This document shows positions 23,946 through 38,500 of a DNA stretch of 64,000 nt, piece after piece. Made by a program: the position numbers and the translations under genes. The notes beneath the pieces were generated by a model that was not told where the DNA came from, made no database searches, and was given only the letters and a program-made list of their open reading frames with translations. Source of the stretch: Colias croceus (lineage: Eukaryota; Arthropoda; Insecta; Lepidoptera; Pieridae); contig NC_059539.1 in NCBI RefSeq assembly GCF_905220415.1, positions 8,990,001 through 9,054,000 of the forward strand, in the 5' to 3' direction. Position 1 is the first letter of the stretch, and each line of letters begins with the position of its first letter.

Positions 23946-26900
23946 TAATGACTATATATTTGCTCAGCAATAGTTACTGTGTGAGATCTCAATAAAATTA
24001 TAATTCACTACTATGCCATGACTATGATAAAAGTATAACTGGTAATCTACGCTATATTCTCGAGATATATGGCTGAAACTCGATGGACTGAAACCATCAT
24101 TAGTTTCTTCACGCAAAAATTATCTGTGTCTGTGAGTTTTTTGGGTTAATCTCAGAAACAGCTGAATCGATTTCAGCGCACTTTACACTTGTATTCATCT
24201 TCAATTAAAATTTTAGAGTTACCTAATCATTTTTTTTTATTAAATAAATGTTATCCCTACGTGGATGTGATAGCGGGCTGGAGCAAAAACAAAAATAATT
24301 GTTCCGTCATACAAAATATAAACGATTAGAGTTAATTAACGATGAAATGCAATAACATATGAATTATCAGAGTCTGATAACGTGAGATCTTGGGTTTGTA
24401 CGGGTTTACATAACTTTCTATTTATGTTAGTATAAAACACGCAACGCGCACGAAGGTGGGACAGCGTCACGGATCACGTTAGACGCCGAGACACTTGCAT
24501 CAGCCGGACGGAATGCCTGCGTTTGCGATTCGGCTTCCGATTCTAACTTTACATGCGTTAGCTAAAATACTATGACCTCATTATAAACATGACAATACAC
24601 AAGCTTTCCATTACATCGCCTATTGTTCTTCTAAAATATTTCCTATCGAACTCAGCTCATGTAAAAATTTAAATTTAATCAAACACGTGAGAAAACTAGG
24701 TCAAGTCAGTTAAGGCACTGACGAACATTTTCATTCATTAGTAGCAGCCGTTTGATCTAGTTCGACAATTAATACGAAATATAGCTCATGTTTCTTATTT
24801 AATCCTCGTTACATTGTTTAGACATTTAAGCAATTTAATCATGTGCAAGACTTGCATTAATAGTGTTCAAATGAGAGGTTAATTATTCCAAATAATAATT
24901 AAAGACATAGCCACGCTTGTCGACGATCAACTTGTTTCTTGACCTCTAAACGCATATTACGTGTAGCGTTATCTTGCACTAACTCGATCCAGATCACATT
25001 TGAACTGATCACCGCGTAAATATTGTTTATTATTTATCGGTATTCAAGGCCAACCTATCCACCAAATCACCAAACATACTCTATTTTCTATTACTGCGCT
25101 CTAGCTATCTATCTGAGCTACTTATTATATGATTATCAAAGCGAAAATAAACAATACCTATTACATTTGTGAGGATAATACAATATACTCACGACTAATA
25201 CTAATTAATTATTGATGAGTTTTCTTGTCGGGGATTTACGTTTGTTGGCACGCCTCATATCTCGAGACAGATTGAGGTAGTTCATAATTTTATCAAAGTC
25301 TCAAGGTCAATCGACTAATCCAACTTTTTACGAATACCGCAATTATGGTTAGTAATATATAGATGTATCCTAAAGTTATTTAGTAGATTCAATATTGAAA
25401 GCACTACTAAAAGTTATAACGGACTGATCTGGAAATGCCCCAGAGCGAGTATCTAACGTCTATTTCATTTATGATCCTTTAAATAGCTGGTTGTCCTTGC
25501 TGTCTACTATTATCTACTGAAAATAAAAAAATAAAATAAAAATACATAAGTTCTTGACTTTTAATCGACTTTTAGGCACGTGTACTATTTCTTTAACGGT
25601 TGTTGCTACTACAAGTGTCTATTAAGTTCTTACCCCATGTCCACTCACCTTATAAATTTGAAAATGGCTAACATTAAACATTTTTACACAAGATAAATTC
25701 ACGAAGCTTATCATGTCTAATAGTTTCTTACTGCCAACCTTAATACGGTTTTCTAAAATATTAAAAGCCATTCGATGCAATTATTACTTGAATTGAACCT
25801 GGCTAAATTAATTTAGAGTAATACTTAATCAAACGGCAATGGCAATGGCCAATCGAGCACGTGTTAGATATTAAAACCAGCACTTGAGTTGAACCAACTA
25901 AATCAAGTTCTACGCTGCTAAGTAATTTTTTCTATCGCTCAGCTATAAGACCCATACCATTTGACCCCATCCAGCTAAATCTTGTAAACGCTATCACGAG
26001 GTTTAATTATGAGCAGATAAATAATTATTATCTCTAAATAAAACGCATAAATGATGGTATTTTGTAATACAAACTCCTTTGGGAACGAGCTTTAACTAGT
26101 ATTATTTTGAAGATTCAGTCGAGGCATATACAGTGTGTAGCAAACTGAGTTAAGCATATTAACACGAGTATAGATATAGAGCATATACGAGTTAATTTTT
26201 AATGTATTACGCGTTTTCAATACATTTTGGCAAAAAGTAGGCCACCGCACCCTTCTCAAGCGCAATCAGTGTCATAGTGATATCATATAGACTATACACT
26301 ATACAGTATGTTATCACTTTACGTACGTCAAGAGATAGGTCCAGTGACCCATTAGTCAAAACATTTTACTTCCTACGCTGCAACCTCCTAAAAACTCATG
26401 TATCCTTAATTCTACCACTATTATTGCCGAATAACGCACATAATACATACACATAAACATTATAAAGTAGAAAGCATATTGTGCAACATTAAAGCTTAGG
26501 TACTTTACTCGCGTTAAGGTAAAAGACAGACCATTATGTTGAACAATCTTTAAGTATAAAGACGAAAAGTCTTTCATCGTAAAATTAATTGTTTTTATTT
26601 TTTCCAGAAATAGGTATATCAAAGAAAAATCACTGACGTAAACAATCAATGACGTCTTTTTTGTTACTACATAATATTTGTCTGTGTGACGAGATAAAAT
26701 AATTTATATGCAAGCAAAACAGCTTGATGGCTTGTTTTTGAAGTAGGCGCTATATTATAAACAATATACCTACACAATTACACATATCATTTGAATCATT
26801 GAATGGAATATTAGGTAATCGATTATATTATACCGATAAATAAAATACGGTGTTTCCCAATTCCCAAATAAAATAGCAAACATAATATATTATATAGGTT

Positions 26901-29180
26901 AATATAAATAAACCTTTTATAAAATATCGATAACTGCGCAATTCGTACAGTAATTTCGGAGGAATGTTACATCATATTATTTTGCCATAGGAAATTTACG
27001 CGAAAAAATATTAGATTAAAATACTATATTTGCAACAAATAATACGTCTTCCGTATGAATCCGGTTTAGCTCAAGATAATACAATAGCTAAAAGTTAATA
27101 TTTTTAAACAGAATAAACAAAAAATTCAGAATCCTAAACGAATGCAAAATTAATGCATCATACATACCTACATATTTATGTACAAAATTTTGAACTGCTT
27201 CTTTAAAAAATATATATACGCACAATTTTAATAATAATTTGTAAAAAGTATGTACATGTACAAGGTGAATGAATACTTTTATCGTACTCCGTCTTATCAT
27301 TCCGGAAATAGACAGCTGCTTTAATTAAAAGATTTAACTTTTACAGCCAAAAATCTTTACGATACAGTGGTGTATAAAATAATTTTAAACTTCTAAATCT
27401 CAAAAGAGCGAGCTTATTTGTAAGACTTTCGAATACTATTTGTATTTACTCAGTAATCAACTAATCAGTATCAAGAAAGTGTGGGAAAAATGGAGCGAAT
27501 AGCGATAAATATCTTTGTTGTAGATGTGACGTTCAACGTACGTAAATACTGGGGTATATTCGGGAAAACAATTTATCAAACAACTTGGCAAAATACATCA
27601 ATCATCTTGAAAGTTAATCATAATATGTTATCATTCTAATATTATGCGAGTTCATTCAACGCTATACGTCACCAACTCGACTGATCACAAACCTATGTTA
27701 CCAAAACATTATAATATTATGTATTTAAAATAAAATAAAATTGTCCAATTGCTCAAATATTATATTAAAATTAATGTCAGAGGACCACTATGATTTTTTT
27801 AGTTCCGCATGTGTACATATCTTAAGATACTAAAGGTATAACCAGTCTTGTATTTTAGAGTATGACATTTTATTATTAGGGTAACTTTACGAGTAAAGTT
27901 GGATTAGTTACGTTTTAAGGTAAAGAAAGGAAATTTTAAAGCACTTTAATTTTATTCCTAAAATGACGAATTCCAAGTTAAAACACAAAACTTAAAGTTG
28001 TGATGCATTTTACCCTACAATTTGAATTTTGAAATAAATGTATCCTAAATTTATCAAACAAAAAAGTAGAGATAAGTTCATAGGTATAAAATTAAAATTT
28101 AATTCATTTTAAATTTGTATCTTCAAATCAACGTTATTTAATAGATATAAAAGTCTCTTATTGATTTATAAACGAGCTATTAAGGTATATTCCACGAACA
28201 TATACCTAAACATTATTTTTAAATTGAATGAAAGAAAATTATAAAATACTAGGTATCCGCCCGCGGCTTCGCCCGCGCAGTCAAAGAAAAACCCGCATAG
28301 TTCCCGTTCCCGTGGGATTTTCGGGATTGCGTCATTTTCCCGGGATAAAAAGTATCCTATGATATTAGTATGGATTCTTAAATAGTCGAGTGAAAAGTCT
28401 CTGAAACATGATCGTCAAAGTATACCGACGCTTGGTGCATTAAAAAAATGATAATCAATCAATTTGCATACGCTTCCGAAACTCAATTGTAATATTACAT
28501 CATATTATTTCATCAACAGGTATTTTTTGTTGGATGCTATATTTACGAGTTTTTATATATTATGTTTTATGTATCTGTTATTGTTATTGTTTTTACTGAA
28601 TTATATCTAGGTACTACGATATTTAGTTGCCTAATCCAATAAAATCAAATAGTACCACTGATAGAAATTATACGTAACTGGAATAAGCTTAATTTGTATA
28701 ACCCATTACAAAAATCCAAAAATAACTTTCATGTCCTGATCGAAAGTAACGACAACCACATTACAAGATTCAAAAATAATTTTCTCAATATTGTGGACGA
28801 AAATAACCACAACATAGCGGTAACAGCCTTCAAGTGTGTTAAGTAACGGACCCCCGAATACAAACGAAAAAAAAATAATTAGACCGAAGGGCTTAATATT
28901 TGAATAAAAAGGAACCACCTGAACGGAATAACCTGAACACCTCTAGATGCTCCAATTGACCTGAACATTTTTTTTTTATCTTTTGACATTTGCCGAAAAA
29001 ATCGTTCCAAACCAAAAAAAAAATACAGACTAACATAAAACCTTGTTGTTTTTGGAAGTTGCTGAAAATTGAAAAAATCGCAGGTTGGCATCGCATGTAT
29101 GCGTATCGCAGCAGCACGCCGCAGCCGGCGCAAGCCGCCTCACCGATTACATCAGACCCCGGCGCGTGCCCAGCGAACCG
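23946..29180. other. intergenic DNA with repeat debris
   Basis: AT-rich and gene-poor. 24060-24280 and 28252-28370 look like degraded dispersed repeats; the latter begins CCGCCCGCGGCTTCGCCCGC, a motif common in lepidopteran RTE-type debris. A TATAAAA with GC-rich downstream DNA at 24430-24560 could be an isolated promoter, but no reading frame follows. 29080-29180 is the GC-rich upstream region of the b5 gene. Confidence 0.45.
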
Positions 29181-29185
29181 CCAAC

Positions 29186-29220
29186 TATATAAATATCGCG
29201 ACGCGGCTACCCAATTCATT
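29186..29220 (+). promoter_or_regulatory. TATA/Inr core promoter of the cytochrome b5 gene
   Basis: TATATAAAT at 29186-29194 is followed by TCATT at 29216-29220, an arthropod initiator. A start at the A at 29218 places the TATA box about 32 to 24 bases upstream, the usual spacing. The preceding 100 bases are GC-rich. A 5' UTR exon would run to 29427 (donor GTAAAT at 29428) and be spliced to an acceptor ending at 29955 before the ATG at 30073. An alternative acceptor lies near 29620. Confidence 0.6.
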
Positions 29221-30072
29221 CACCAATTGAATGTTATAGATGATCAATCGATATTAGCTTGTGGCAATGATCTACGCTCTCATGCATTTACCTGAATTAT
29301 TTAATCTCAATCTTGTTTACGATCAGTGGTGGCATAGTGATAATTGTTGTGACAGTAATTCTCCGGACTTCGAACATCAGCAGAGATAACGCATATATCT
29401 GCGATTATACGCATTGATTATTATAAGGTAAATATTTTGCCATTACATATATACTTTTCATTAAGTCAGTGTAAACTTAAAGTTATAAATTTATGTTGAT
29501 AAGTAACTTATTTTCGATGATGAATCTAAATAACATAAAATAATTTTTTATACTTTTTGTGAATTTTATTCTAAAAAATAATTTCAATAATCAAAACTAA
29601 ATATTTAATATTTTGCAGGTCGCATACAAGTGACCCTTAGTTATCTTTAAAGCCTATAAATTGCGTCAACAATTGTTCGCGATATGATTTCGACTATCGC
29701 AGCAAAGTAATTCGTTAAATTGAGATGATAACTTAAAACTTCCAGTATATTGAACTTACAAAAATGTTATACTAATGATGACTAAATATCTGGAAACAAC
29801 ATTTGAAGATATTCAAAAAATATTCAGATCGAATTAATTTTTAAGTAATTTCAATAATAACACAAATACTGTGAAAAAATTAAACAGCCAATATTTTTAA
29901 TAAAGTTTGAAATTTTATAAATTAAATTTTAATAAATTGTGTTTATTTGTTTCAGTTGTAAGAAGAGTTTCATAAAAAAAATAAACGTCTTTAAGAAACT
30001 ATAATCACTTGAAAAGTGAAAAGAAGATTACGAATTACCTTTACTTAAAAGTATAAAGACAAAAGAAGCACG

Positions 30073-30746
30073 ATGACGTCTGTACAAACGCCACCCGAAG
30101 TGAATATGGGTGCGATTGATATAAAACCAGACTCTAATGACTTCGATATGATGGCGTTAACCATGGCAGCCTTACGACTAGTTAACCCATGGAGTGTAGA
30201 GGCGAAACCAAAATGGTCAGACAGAATAGAGCCAGGCACCCCCGAGGCGAAAGACCGAGTCATTTCACTCGCTGAAGTCTCTCTACACGACACCACGCAA
30301 GACTGCTGGGTCGTTATCTACGACCGCGTCTACGATATATCAACATTCCTCGACGAGGTTAGCATCAATTTAACATACATTATTATTTTTTTGTTTAGAT
30401 TTCTAATATAATAAAAATGAATTCCCAAATATACATCAATTTTAGTATGCCAAAGGATTAAAATTTATGGTTAAAATTTACTATTATTTATAGTAGTCGA
30501 AGATGAAAGCAATAAATAATGTACTTGCCATCAATATCTAACCGAGAATTTTATTTTTAGCATCCTGGTGGCGCTGATATAATGTTGGAGTATGCCGGCC
30601 GAGATGCGAGCACTGCCTTCAGAAGTTCAGGGCATTCGAAAATAGCCACCAAGGCTCTGGACAGATTCCTCGTGGGAGAGTTGCCCATGCATGAACGCAT
30701 GTACCGACGCCCCGGAGGAATGCGGCTTAGTGATATCCCCGAATAA
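30073..30746 (+). CDS. cytochrome b5 domain protein
   Basis: Two coding exons, 30073-30357 (donor GTTAGC) and 30561-30746 (acceptor TTTTTAG), give 156 aa. The b5 fold is clear: the strand DCWVVIYDRVYDISTFLDE runs directly across the intron into HPGGADIMLEYAGRDAS and then GHS. The two haem-ligand histidines are H96 (in HPGG) and H120 (in GHS), 24 residues apart as in canonical b5. An N-terminal extension of about 60 residues has no obvious domain. The C-terminus (PMHERMYRRPGG) is basic and polar, with no membrane anchor, so this is probably a soluble one-electron carrier rather than the ER-anchored form. AATAAA occurs overlapping the stop (30742) and at 31173. The family is certain; the partner enzyme is unknown. 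Confidence 0.9.
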
Positions 30747-31172
30747 ACAATATCACATAGAACATGAACATTATCTGCTATATGCTTTATTATAGTGAAC
30801 GTTATTTAGGGTTCTTGTACGCAAGAGCCCGCTAAGTGTTAATGTGCTCGTTGATAATAAGTTATTTTTCGCTAGGTCATAACGGCCTAAGATATTAGTG
30901 TAATAACCTTAAAAGCTAAATTATTATTATTGTAGATGTGAATATTGAGTTAACCTCGCTGATTGTGGCGACATAAGTTTTGATAAGCGTGTGGAGAGAC
31001 TTTTTAGAAGTATTAACTAGGAAGTTTTTCAATGTTCACAAATGATTGTATCCTTTGTGCATTTAAATAGATTAGTTGTAAGGCTCACTACAGTATTAAA
31101 CTGAGTATATATTTTTGCTTGATACTATAAAGTATGTGGCACAAGTTCCTATTATTATTTCTAGTACTTTAC

Positions 31173-31178
31173 AATAAA
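31173..31178 (+). terminator. candidate poly-A signal of the b5 gene
   Basis: AATAAA in ACAATAAACG, followed by a T-rich stretch, about 430 bp after the stop codon. An earlier AATAAA overlaps the stop, so a short 3' UTR is also possible. Confidence 0.4.
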
Positions 31179-34100
31179 CGTTTTCTACTGATTACGATTC
31201 TTTAATTATCTTTATTTCCGAACCTCTGACGATACCCTGTTTATCTGACATAGTCGACTGCGTGATTTAATAGAAATAAGTCATGGATAATATGTTAAGT
31301 TTTATTTCGTAAACTTACATGACGTAAAGCTGCATTTTGATTTTCCTTAATAAGATAAAGCTAAACAATATAATATAAACAAATATATTGGTTTTTCAAA
31401 AAAATAACATATAATAACATTTCACTCAATAAAATTACCGGCATGTATTTTGGACGTGTTATGAATTATGATCAATATTGATAAATAGTTAAAATAACAT
31501 GATTTTCTTTAAAATATACATTATAATTATGTACATTAGACTTGAGAGCTTGAATTGGAAGTAATATAAGCATTATACCTTGTAAACATCCAGTATATTT
31601 TCTGTTCATACTTTCTTATCCGACCTGAAACAAAAAAGGAAACTATATATTTTGTGGCCTTTTTTAATATGGCATTAAATCTATAGAAGGTTAAACTAAT
31701 TACTGAAATTATTGATAAATTCCTACTAATTAACCTTAAGTAGATAATCATCTAGGGTACATCTTATTATTATTGTAGAAGTATCTAAACACCAGCAATT
31801 ACTTGTTAATCCTAAACACCTGATAAAGCTAAATTACCAGATCCAATAATAATAATAATGTTAATCTCATGTATCTCATGTACTTTAAAGCATGCGAAGT
31901 AATCGGAAAGATACAATTAGTTTATTTGATCATGAAACATAACTCAGATCATGTATACCGATTTCACCTCTTTATATCTGTCAAAATTATGCATCGCTTT
32001 GCTGTGTTTAACCGTATTTTAATCCTATTATTTTATTTATTTATTTAAACTCTTCATCTTGCTGCCAAAATACAAACAAGAAAACAAAGCTTATTAAGAA
32101 TAACAGCACAGAAGGCTGCTTTATCACCTGTGATTTTACCTATGTAAATGTAGGTACCTAAGTATTTGGTTCAAATTTTATTATTTTTTGTTTTTTTTAT
32201 TTTGTATTATTTTTTGAGGCAGGTTGAAGTGATATTTTTCGTCAAAAGTTTTTTTTTCGATTTAAATAAAATATGACAACTCTGTAACGCTTCCCACAAA
32301 GTACCTATGACTACTAGAAGGTGATTCACGCTCATTGTATTATTTCTTGTAAAATTACCAGACAGTTCGGCCACTGGATTTCCTCCAAGAGTTTAATTGT
32401 ATTTGATGAGATTTTTATTCCCCTCTCATGATTTATATTTTAATTACATTTAATAAAATGGACGTTCAAACTTCATTTAGATAAAAGTAGGCAGTTTACT
32501 TTGTTGGCACCACTATATATACCTATTAATTTTAAATATACAGGTGTCCGGCATCTTAATTAGGTACCTATATCAAGGGTTCATATACCTAAGAAAACGT
32601 TCATGACATTCAACAACCTAACGATACTTTTATCATAATGAATGCATTTGTTTAGTCTCTGGGGGAAAAACACATTATAACTCCACATTTATTCTAAAGA
32701 ATTTTTTAAGCTATTGCATAGCTTCTATCGCGGGCCTTGAGCGCGGGGACCGAATCCAGAAATTCCGTAACGAAAAAAACCTCACGCTCCCCACTCCGAC
32801 GGGCACGGAGGTGTGGCTTGAAGACATGCAATAGCTTTACCGCGGCAGTCCACGAGTGCCACACGTCTTTTTTTTATTCGCTTTTCAGCAAGACCTACCG
32901 CAACTAATGCTAACGTGGTAAGTTACGTACCTACGTGTGATAATGTAGTAATTACTGCATTCAACTGCATGCGAGATAAGAATCTAAAATACTTTTAATA
33001 AACTAAAATTTTGAGATGTAAGTTTTAGGATATTGTTTCAATAATTCAATTTAAAAAGTTATTAATTAATAATTATATGAAAAAGTACCTATCTATTAAC
33101 AAATAAAATGATAAGAAGGCCAATATGTCTTCTCATCCAAGCATCACGTGTAGATTTCATGGTTGTACGGCTTTCGAAAACCACTCTATGTGTGGTCTTA
33201 ATCTAAAACGTTTGCACTTTTAAATATCATAAACATATTGCATGATCTAGATAAAAGTGACAGAAGGTGTGGTGGAAATCCGGTTTCACAAGACTAAAGT
33301 ACAGGTAATGTGTATTTTATATACGTTTTCCTCAAGGATATCAATCTTCGCAGGAACTATAGAGTTATAGACTACTTGTTTTTATAAAGTTTAAAACTTA
33401 TTTGGAGTAATTGTTTCATCATCAGCGAGCACATACCCCTCGCTGTTCTTCGTAAACACTAAACCAGCCTGCTAGAGAAGGATTGTGACAAAAAATATTT
33501 ATTTTTATTAATTACATCATTCTTCTCATAAAAAAAATACGTAAAACCGAACGGCTTAATATGTATGTATTGCAAGTCACGGAGAAGCCGCGTAAACGAA
33601 GCAAAAGATTACAATACATATTTGTCATCATATTGTTATTTTACTTAATCATCCGATTTAATAGTTGTGTCTCTCAACTGTGCACGGATTTCACCTCCGA
33701 CCTGCACGTAACTGGCCAACCCGTAGATAGCTTATCAGCTAATTCTACAAAGCTATTAACGGAAAAAATAAAATTTAATTTGAAATCACCTTTGCTATTA
33801 CTTCGGTACTTGTTAACTTTCTGTAACGTATTTATACACTTCAATATGCTAATATATGCTATATTTACCATTCTCTTTAGGTTATTTCAGTACCTGATCC
33901 ATAAAATGCATAAAAACTTCTCGTTCGATTTTATCTTTAAAATCTCTGACAAAAATAAAATAGATAAATAAGAGACATAAATAGCCTTCTTAAATAAATG
34001 AATCATTTTTATCCCCTATTTTGAAATCAAATACATTTTTATTTTGGATATATTTCATATCTAATATTATATTTTTGTTGACATATGTTGTCCTGGGTTA

Positions 34101-35502
34101 GAGTGGTTTAAGTCCGTTTATTTGAACTTAGATCCGCGATCCCACCTCGACCGCTGAAAAGGGCTCGACTGAACACAGTGGAATTCAGTCGGTTCTCTGC
34201 GCACTGAGTAATGGAAATTCGTAACAATAATAAAGTTTAGTAATAATTGTTTCTCTAGTACTTATTTCAAGAACATAAATAATAAATCTATTTATATTTC
34301 TTTCATTTTCGTTACTTGTAGAGTAAAAAGATACCTAATAATATTATGTACCTACATAATGTGATTTTTAACTTCCAAGTTAGTAACACCACATTCAAAA
34401 ATCAATCTATCAGTTCGCGACATTTTTTGTCCATTGTAATTCCGCAATTTTAAAACTAGTAGGTATTTACCACATAAAAAAATCGCGAGTTGGTTTCAAT
34501 AAACTTGTTATAACTTATACAATAACAATAGTCGTAAAATCTTTAATTTATAAAGCTTATTATTCAAATTTTAAATTAATAGTATTAATCCGTTTATCAC
34601 ACTTCGCGGCTAAACCATAGCACCGATTTCGATGATAATTTGAATTATAATTTTCGAGAAATAGGTAGTATTCAATAATAGGCTACTTGTTTTTAATCAA
34701 CCCCATAATTATGCAAAGCCTAAATAACTTTTATTTGCATTTATCACTTTGCTGAATTAATAGAAGTACAAATTTAATTTCACTTTTTTTTTTTTTTTAC
34801 TTTCATATTTGTTGAAATTGTTAAACTAATTTAGAAAGCCGAAAGGTAGACGATGTCTAGATGAAATCGTTAAAGTTATGTAACTTAATGCCTAATAATA
34901 TTGAACAAGCACTTATTAAACGGAAAAATAATAATTGGATATTTATGATTAATTGTTTTTTTATTACATCAATTCTATCACCAAATAATTTCATAGCGAC
35001 GCAGACAAAATCAATTAGCGCAAGCGGCTAAGTTTAGGATCAAAATATCTGAAAAATATTTTCCAAATAGGTATTATGTAACGATAATATTCTATCGTTT
35101 TCCATTTATAAATGTATATGTTTGAGACATAAATGGAATGAATGAATAAAATATTAATGAATGTAGATATGTACATTTATTTCCGACACAAGGCACACAC
35201 ACAATTAATATTCGTACCTGAATCGGACGTATGTACCTAAATGATTTTTAGTTCCATACCTATGTATCAGGTAAGTGCGGATGTGGGGTTAATTTCTAAA
35301 AATTGTGAACACCAGAACCGTGATTTGAAGGATCATTAAAGATTTGATAATAAATAATAATATAATTTTTATTTCAATCACTACTTACGTATTAATTATA
35401 TGTTTGGATGTACCCTGATTCAGAATTACTCAGATGCACCTTACGCATATTTTATAGTTTTTTTTTTCAGTACAACCATGTATTATAAGCTAATAAAACT
35501 AC
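31179..35502. other. intergenic DNA with repeat fragments
   Basis: AT-rich. 32700-32880 is a GC-richer dispersed-repeat fragment (CTATCGCGGGCCTTGAGCGC onward, with AGCTATTGCAT and ATGCAATAGCT in inverted positions at its two sides). It ends in a T-run. 34600-34720 resembles the degraded dispersed repeat also seen at 37545-37680. A 136-codon open frame at 33561-33971 is discussed in the findings. No other gene was seen. Confidence 0.45.
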
Positions 35503-38500
35503 TTACATATGCCTAAAAGACTTCCGCCTCCAACACCAGCGTACATACGCAGCTAGTATCAACAGGAGTATCACGGCCGTGACCTGTATCGTGGATTCTT
35601 GCGGCAACTCGCACTTGGCCACTCTCACCTCGCCCGGGGTTACGGTCAGCTGTAATACATACCGTGTGTGTTACAACCGCGACCCTTGGTTTGGACCTTG
35701 TTGAATAGGTTATGTTACATTGCTTTTGATGAGTTAAAAACAGGAATTCTAAAGCTGATATCAATCGTAAAACTTGCAACTAAATAAAAATAAATAAATA
35801 ACTGTACCGATGGTAGATAATAATTAAACTGGCAAAAAAGGAACGTTCGAAGACATTTTTGTATTGTCTTTGAACGTTCCTTTTGTTTTCCTAATTTAAA
35901 TTCCTAGAATTCGTGGTTTTAATATTTCTCATTTTTCACATTAATATTTCCTGAACTAACTAGTAACGTTTTAAATAAAAAAACTATTTTAATAAAAATT
36001 AAAAGAAATATCTAGCAGAATAAATACCCAAACTTAATTTGTGATATGGGGTCTTAATTATATTTCAAAGTTCATCAGATACAAAACACAAACAGACTAA
36101 CCAAATAGTACTTAGGGTCCAATCGATTCCTCCAGGAAAAGGACGGCACGGTGTATTCAATGAACTCTATCTTATGATCAGGGCGTGGTACGAAGCTGTG
36201 TCGCACCAAACAGCTGTGGTGTGTGTGTGCACCAAACACCACACGAGGCAACAAGCTCTCTATTAAATATTCCGTCGATTCCTTGGATAAACAATCCCAA
36301 CGCTCCTCGAATAGATTATTCCTCAGAGGTAAGGGCGCTGCGTCGGGCTCTGTGCAAATACTATCTGATTCCCTGTACAGCGGGTAATGCTGAAATGCAT
36401 TATTCATTCACCTTTATCCGCATATAACGTAACAAGCAAGGATTATTTATTTCGATATCACTTTAAAGTTACTGTTAGCAACTCTAAATGTAAATCGCAC
36501 AATAAATTGAAACTTCTTACAGCGGCCGTACACGGGCGCCTCGAGCATTTAACGGCTGAGCGATGTACACGTTTGAAAAAATATTACTTAAATTAAAAAT
36601 GTACAAAAAAATTTCCATGCCTTCACAAAAACCAAATAATTTAGAAATCACTCCTTCGATATTGAGACGAAATGTAAGAAACGACAATTTTACATACCTA
36701 CGTATATCGACGATAGATTTTTTTATAAATTATTTTCTAATTTTATAATTTTTGTATCCTATTTTCATGTTTTAATTTTGTGTTTAATTATTTTTTTTCT
36801 TCTTTCTATCATCCTATGACCTATCTTAAAAATGCATCGATATTATATTAAACTATGCATCATCTATTAGGCCGCTAGATGACCTCAAATGTCAATGATA
36901 ATAATCAATCATTGAGATCCGATTTCACCGACAAGATACTTAACCGACGATTAAACAAAACATCTGTATAGCATATTATCAATTTATAAATGTGAACTTT
37001 AATTATTATGTAATAGGAAAATCAGGTCGAAAACCGGCCAAGTTATAATAAGTGCCATTTATGTATATTTTTAACTTAACGAAAATAAATATAAAGTTCA
37101 TGTTTTGGTTGCTTTTTTTGTTTACATTGATGCACAGAGACTACCCCATATTAAGCCTTAAAAAAACATTTTAAATATTTATACTTTTATAGTGATGTTT
37201 GAAGTTATTTATAGTAGATATAATTGTACCTACTGTACATTGCATTCGTACATGAAATTGAAAGAAGTACAAAACACTTAACATTGAAGCTTTTCGTATG
37301 GTTTTAATTTTTAACCAGTGGCCCGAAAAATTCTAAGCAGACTATTGAACTTTATTTTCCGCTCGCGAGTTTGCTCTGTACCTACCTATCATACTCAGTG
37401 ACTAGTTCTAAAAAAGATGGTTTCGTTTTGCGAATAGCGAGGCAAAAAACGATTGTGTAAATGCAGTTTTATAGAAAGCATGAAAAAAGTAATCTATAGG
37501 TACTAATATGTATTATAAAGAGGAAAGGTTTGTAATTATATGTATGGTTTTCACGCATAAACTACTGGACCGATTTTGATGAAATTTGGCACAGATAATC
37601 TTTAGACCCTGAGAAAGAACATAGGCTACCTTTTATTGCGAAATATGTACCACGGGCGAAGCCGGGGCGGACCGCTAGTTTCACTTAAAAATATTAATAC
37701 ATTATAATTATAATTACATACATACTTGCATCAATATTGGCCTACTGTACTTGGGCACTTTAGCTTTTCCTTTACAAAGTGCTGATCCACTGCTGCATTT
37801 TAATACATCTAAAAATAACATTCAAATTTCAATGTCATTGACCTCAATTCAATATTGATAAATGACATCAGAAACACATATTATGTTCGTCATATCTATT
37901 ATATGATATTAATTTACCATTAACTTATCTTTGAATTTCATAATAATATATTATATGGCAGTAATAATGATTCAAAAATAATCCCTGACCTGCCTCAATT
38001 AAAAAATGTTAAACTTTACTAAATTAAATTATTATTACACCACCATTAAGTGTACCATTCATTTGTTCACATATGATTAGTTTCAAAAGTATAACTTGTA
38101 AATTAATAAAATAAAAACATTGCACATTGTTAGCAGTATAGATTCTGCATTTAACTGCTTAGCTTTGGATAAATCGGAATAGTTGAAAGTTGTAGTTACA
38201 AACATGTACATCCAGATGACAAAAGTAAACATTTCATTTGCATATTGTACATTACACAATTATTAAACTACATTCATAAATACCTACCAGAAATTCTGTT
38301 AATCTCTGCTACAGCCCTGGAACAGAGAGTGCATCCATCACCCTCCATAGCCATAGAATTTATCAAAACAAAGTGATTTCCCCGGACACTTACTAAACTC
38401 ACGGGTGGAGCATTTAATTTGTCCTCAAATCTTTTTGCCAAGTGTGGAGTTATCCTAGAAATAATTTTCAAATAGAAATGTATATAAAGTAGTAGTACTA

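Noticed and set aside
28879..29295. Open frames of about 100 aa on both strands upstream of the b5 gene
   Set aside because: They overlap each other and the GC-rich promoter, and contain long Lys/Phe runs from A/T homopolymers. No domain is visible.
36500..36560. Candidate MPPE1 exon encoding a CSRR-containing peptide
   Set aside because: Splice phase fits, but the true exon at 37726-37808, encoding VPKYSRPILMQ, joins perfectly to HYPLYRESD and matches the family. This segment looks like the end of a dispersed repeat.
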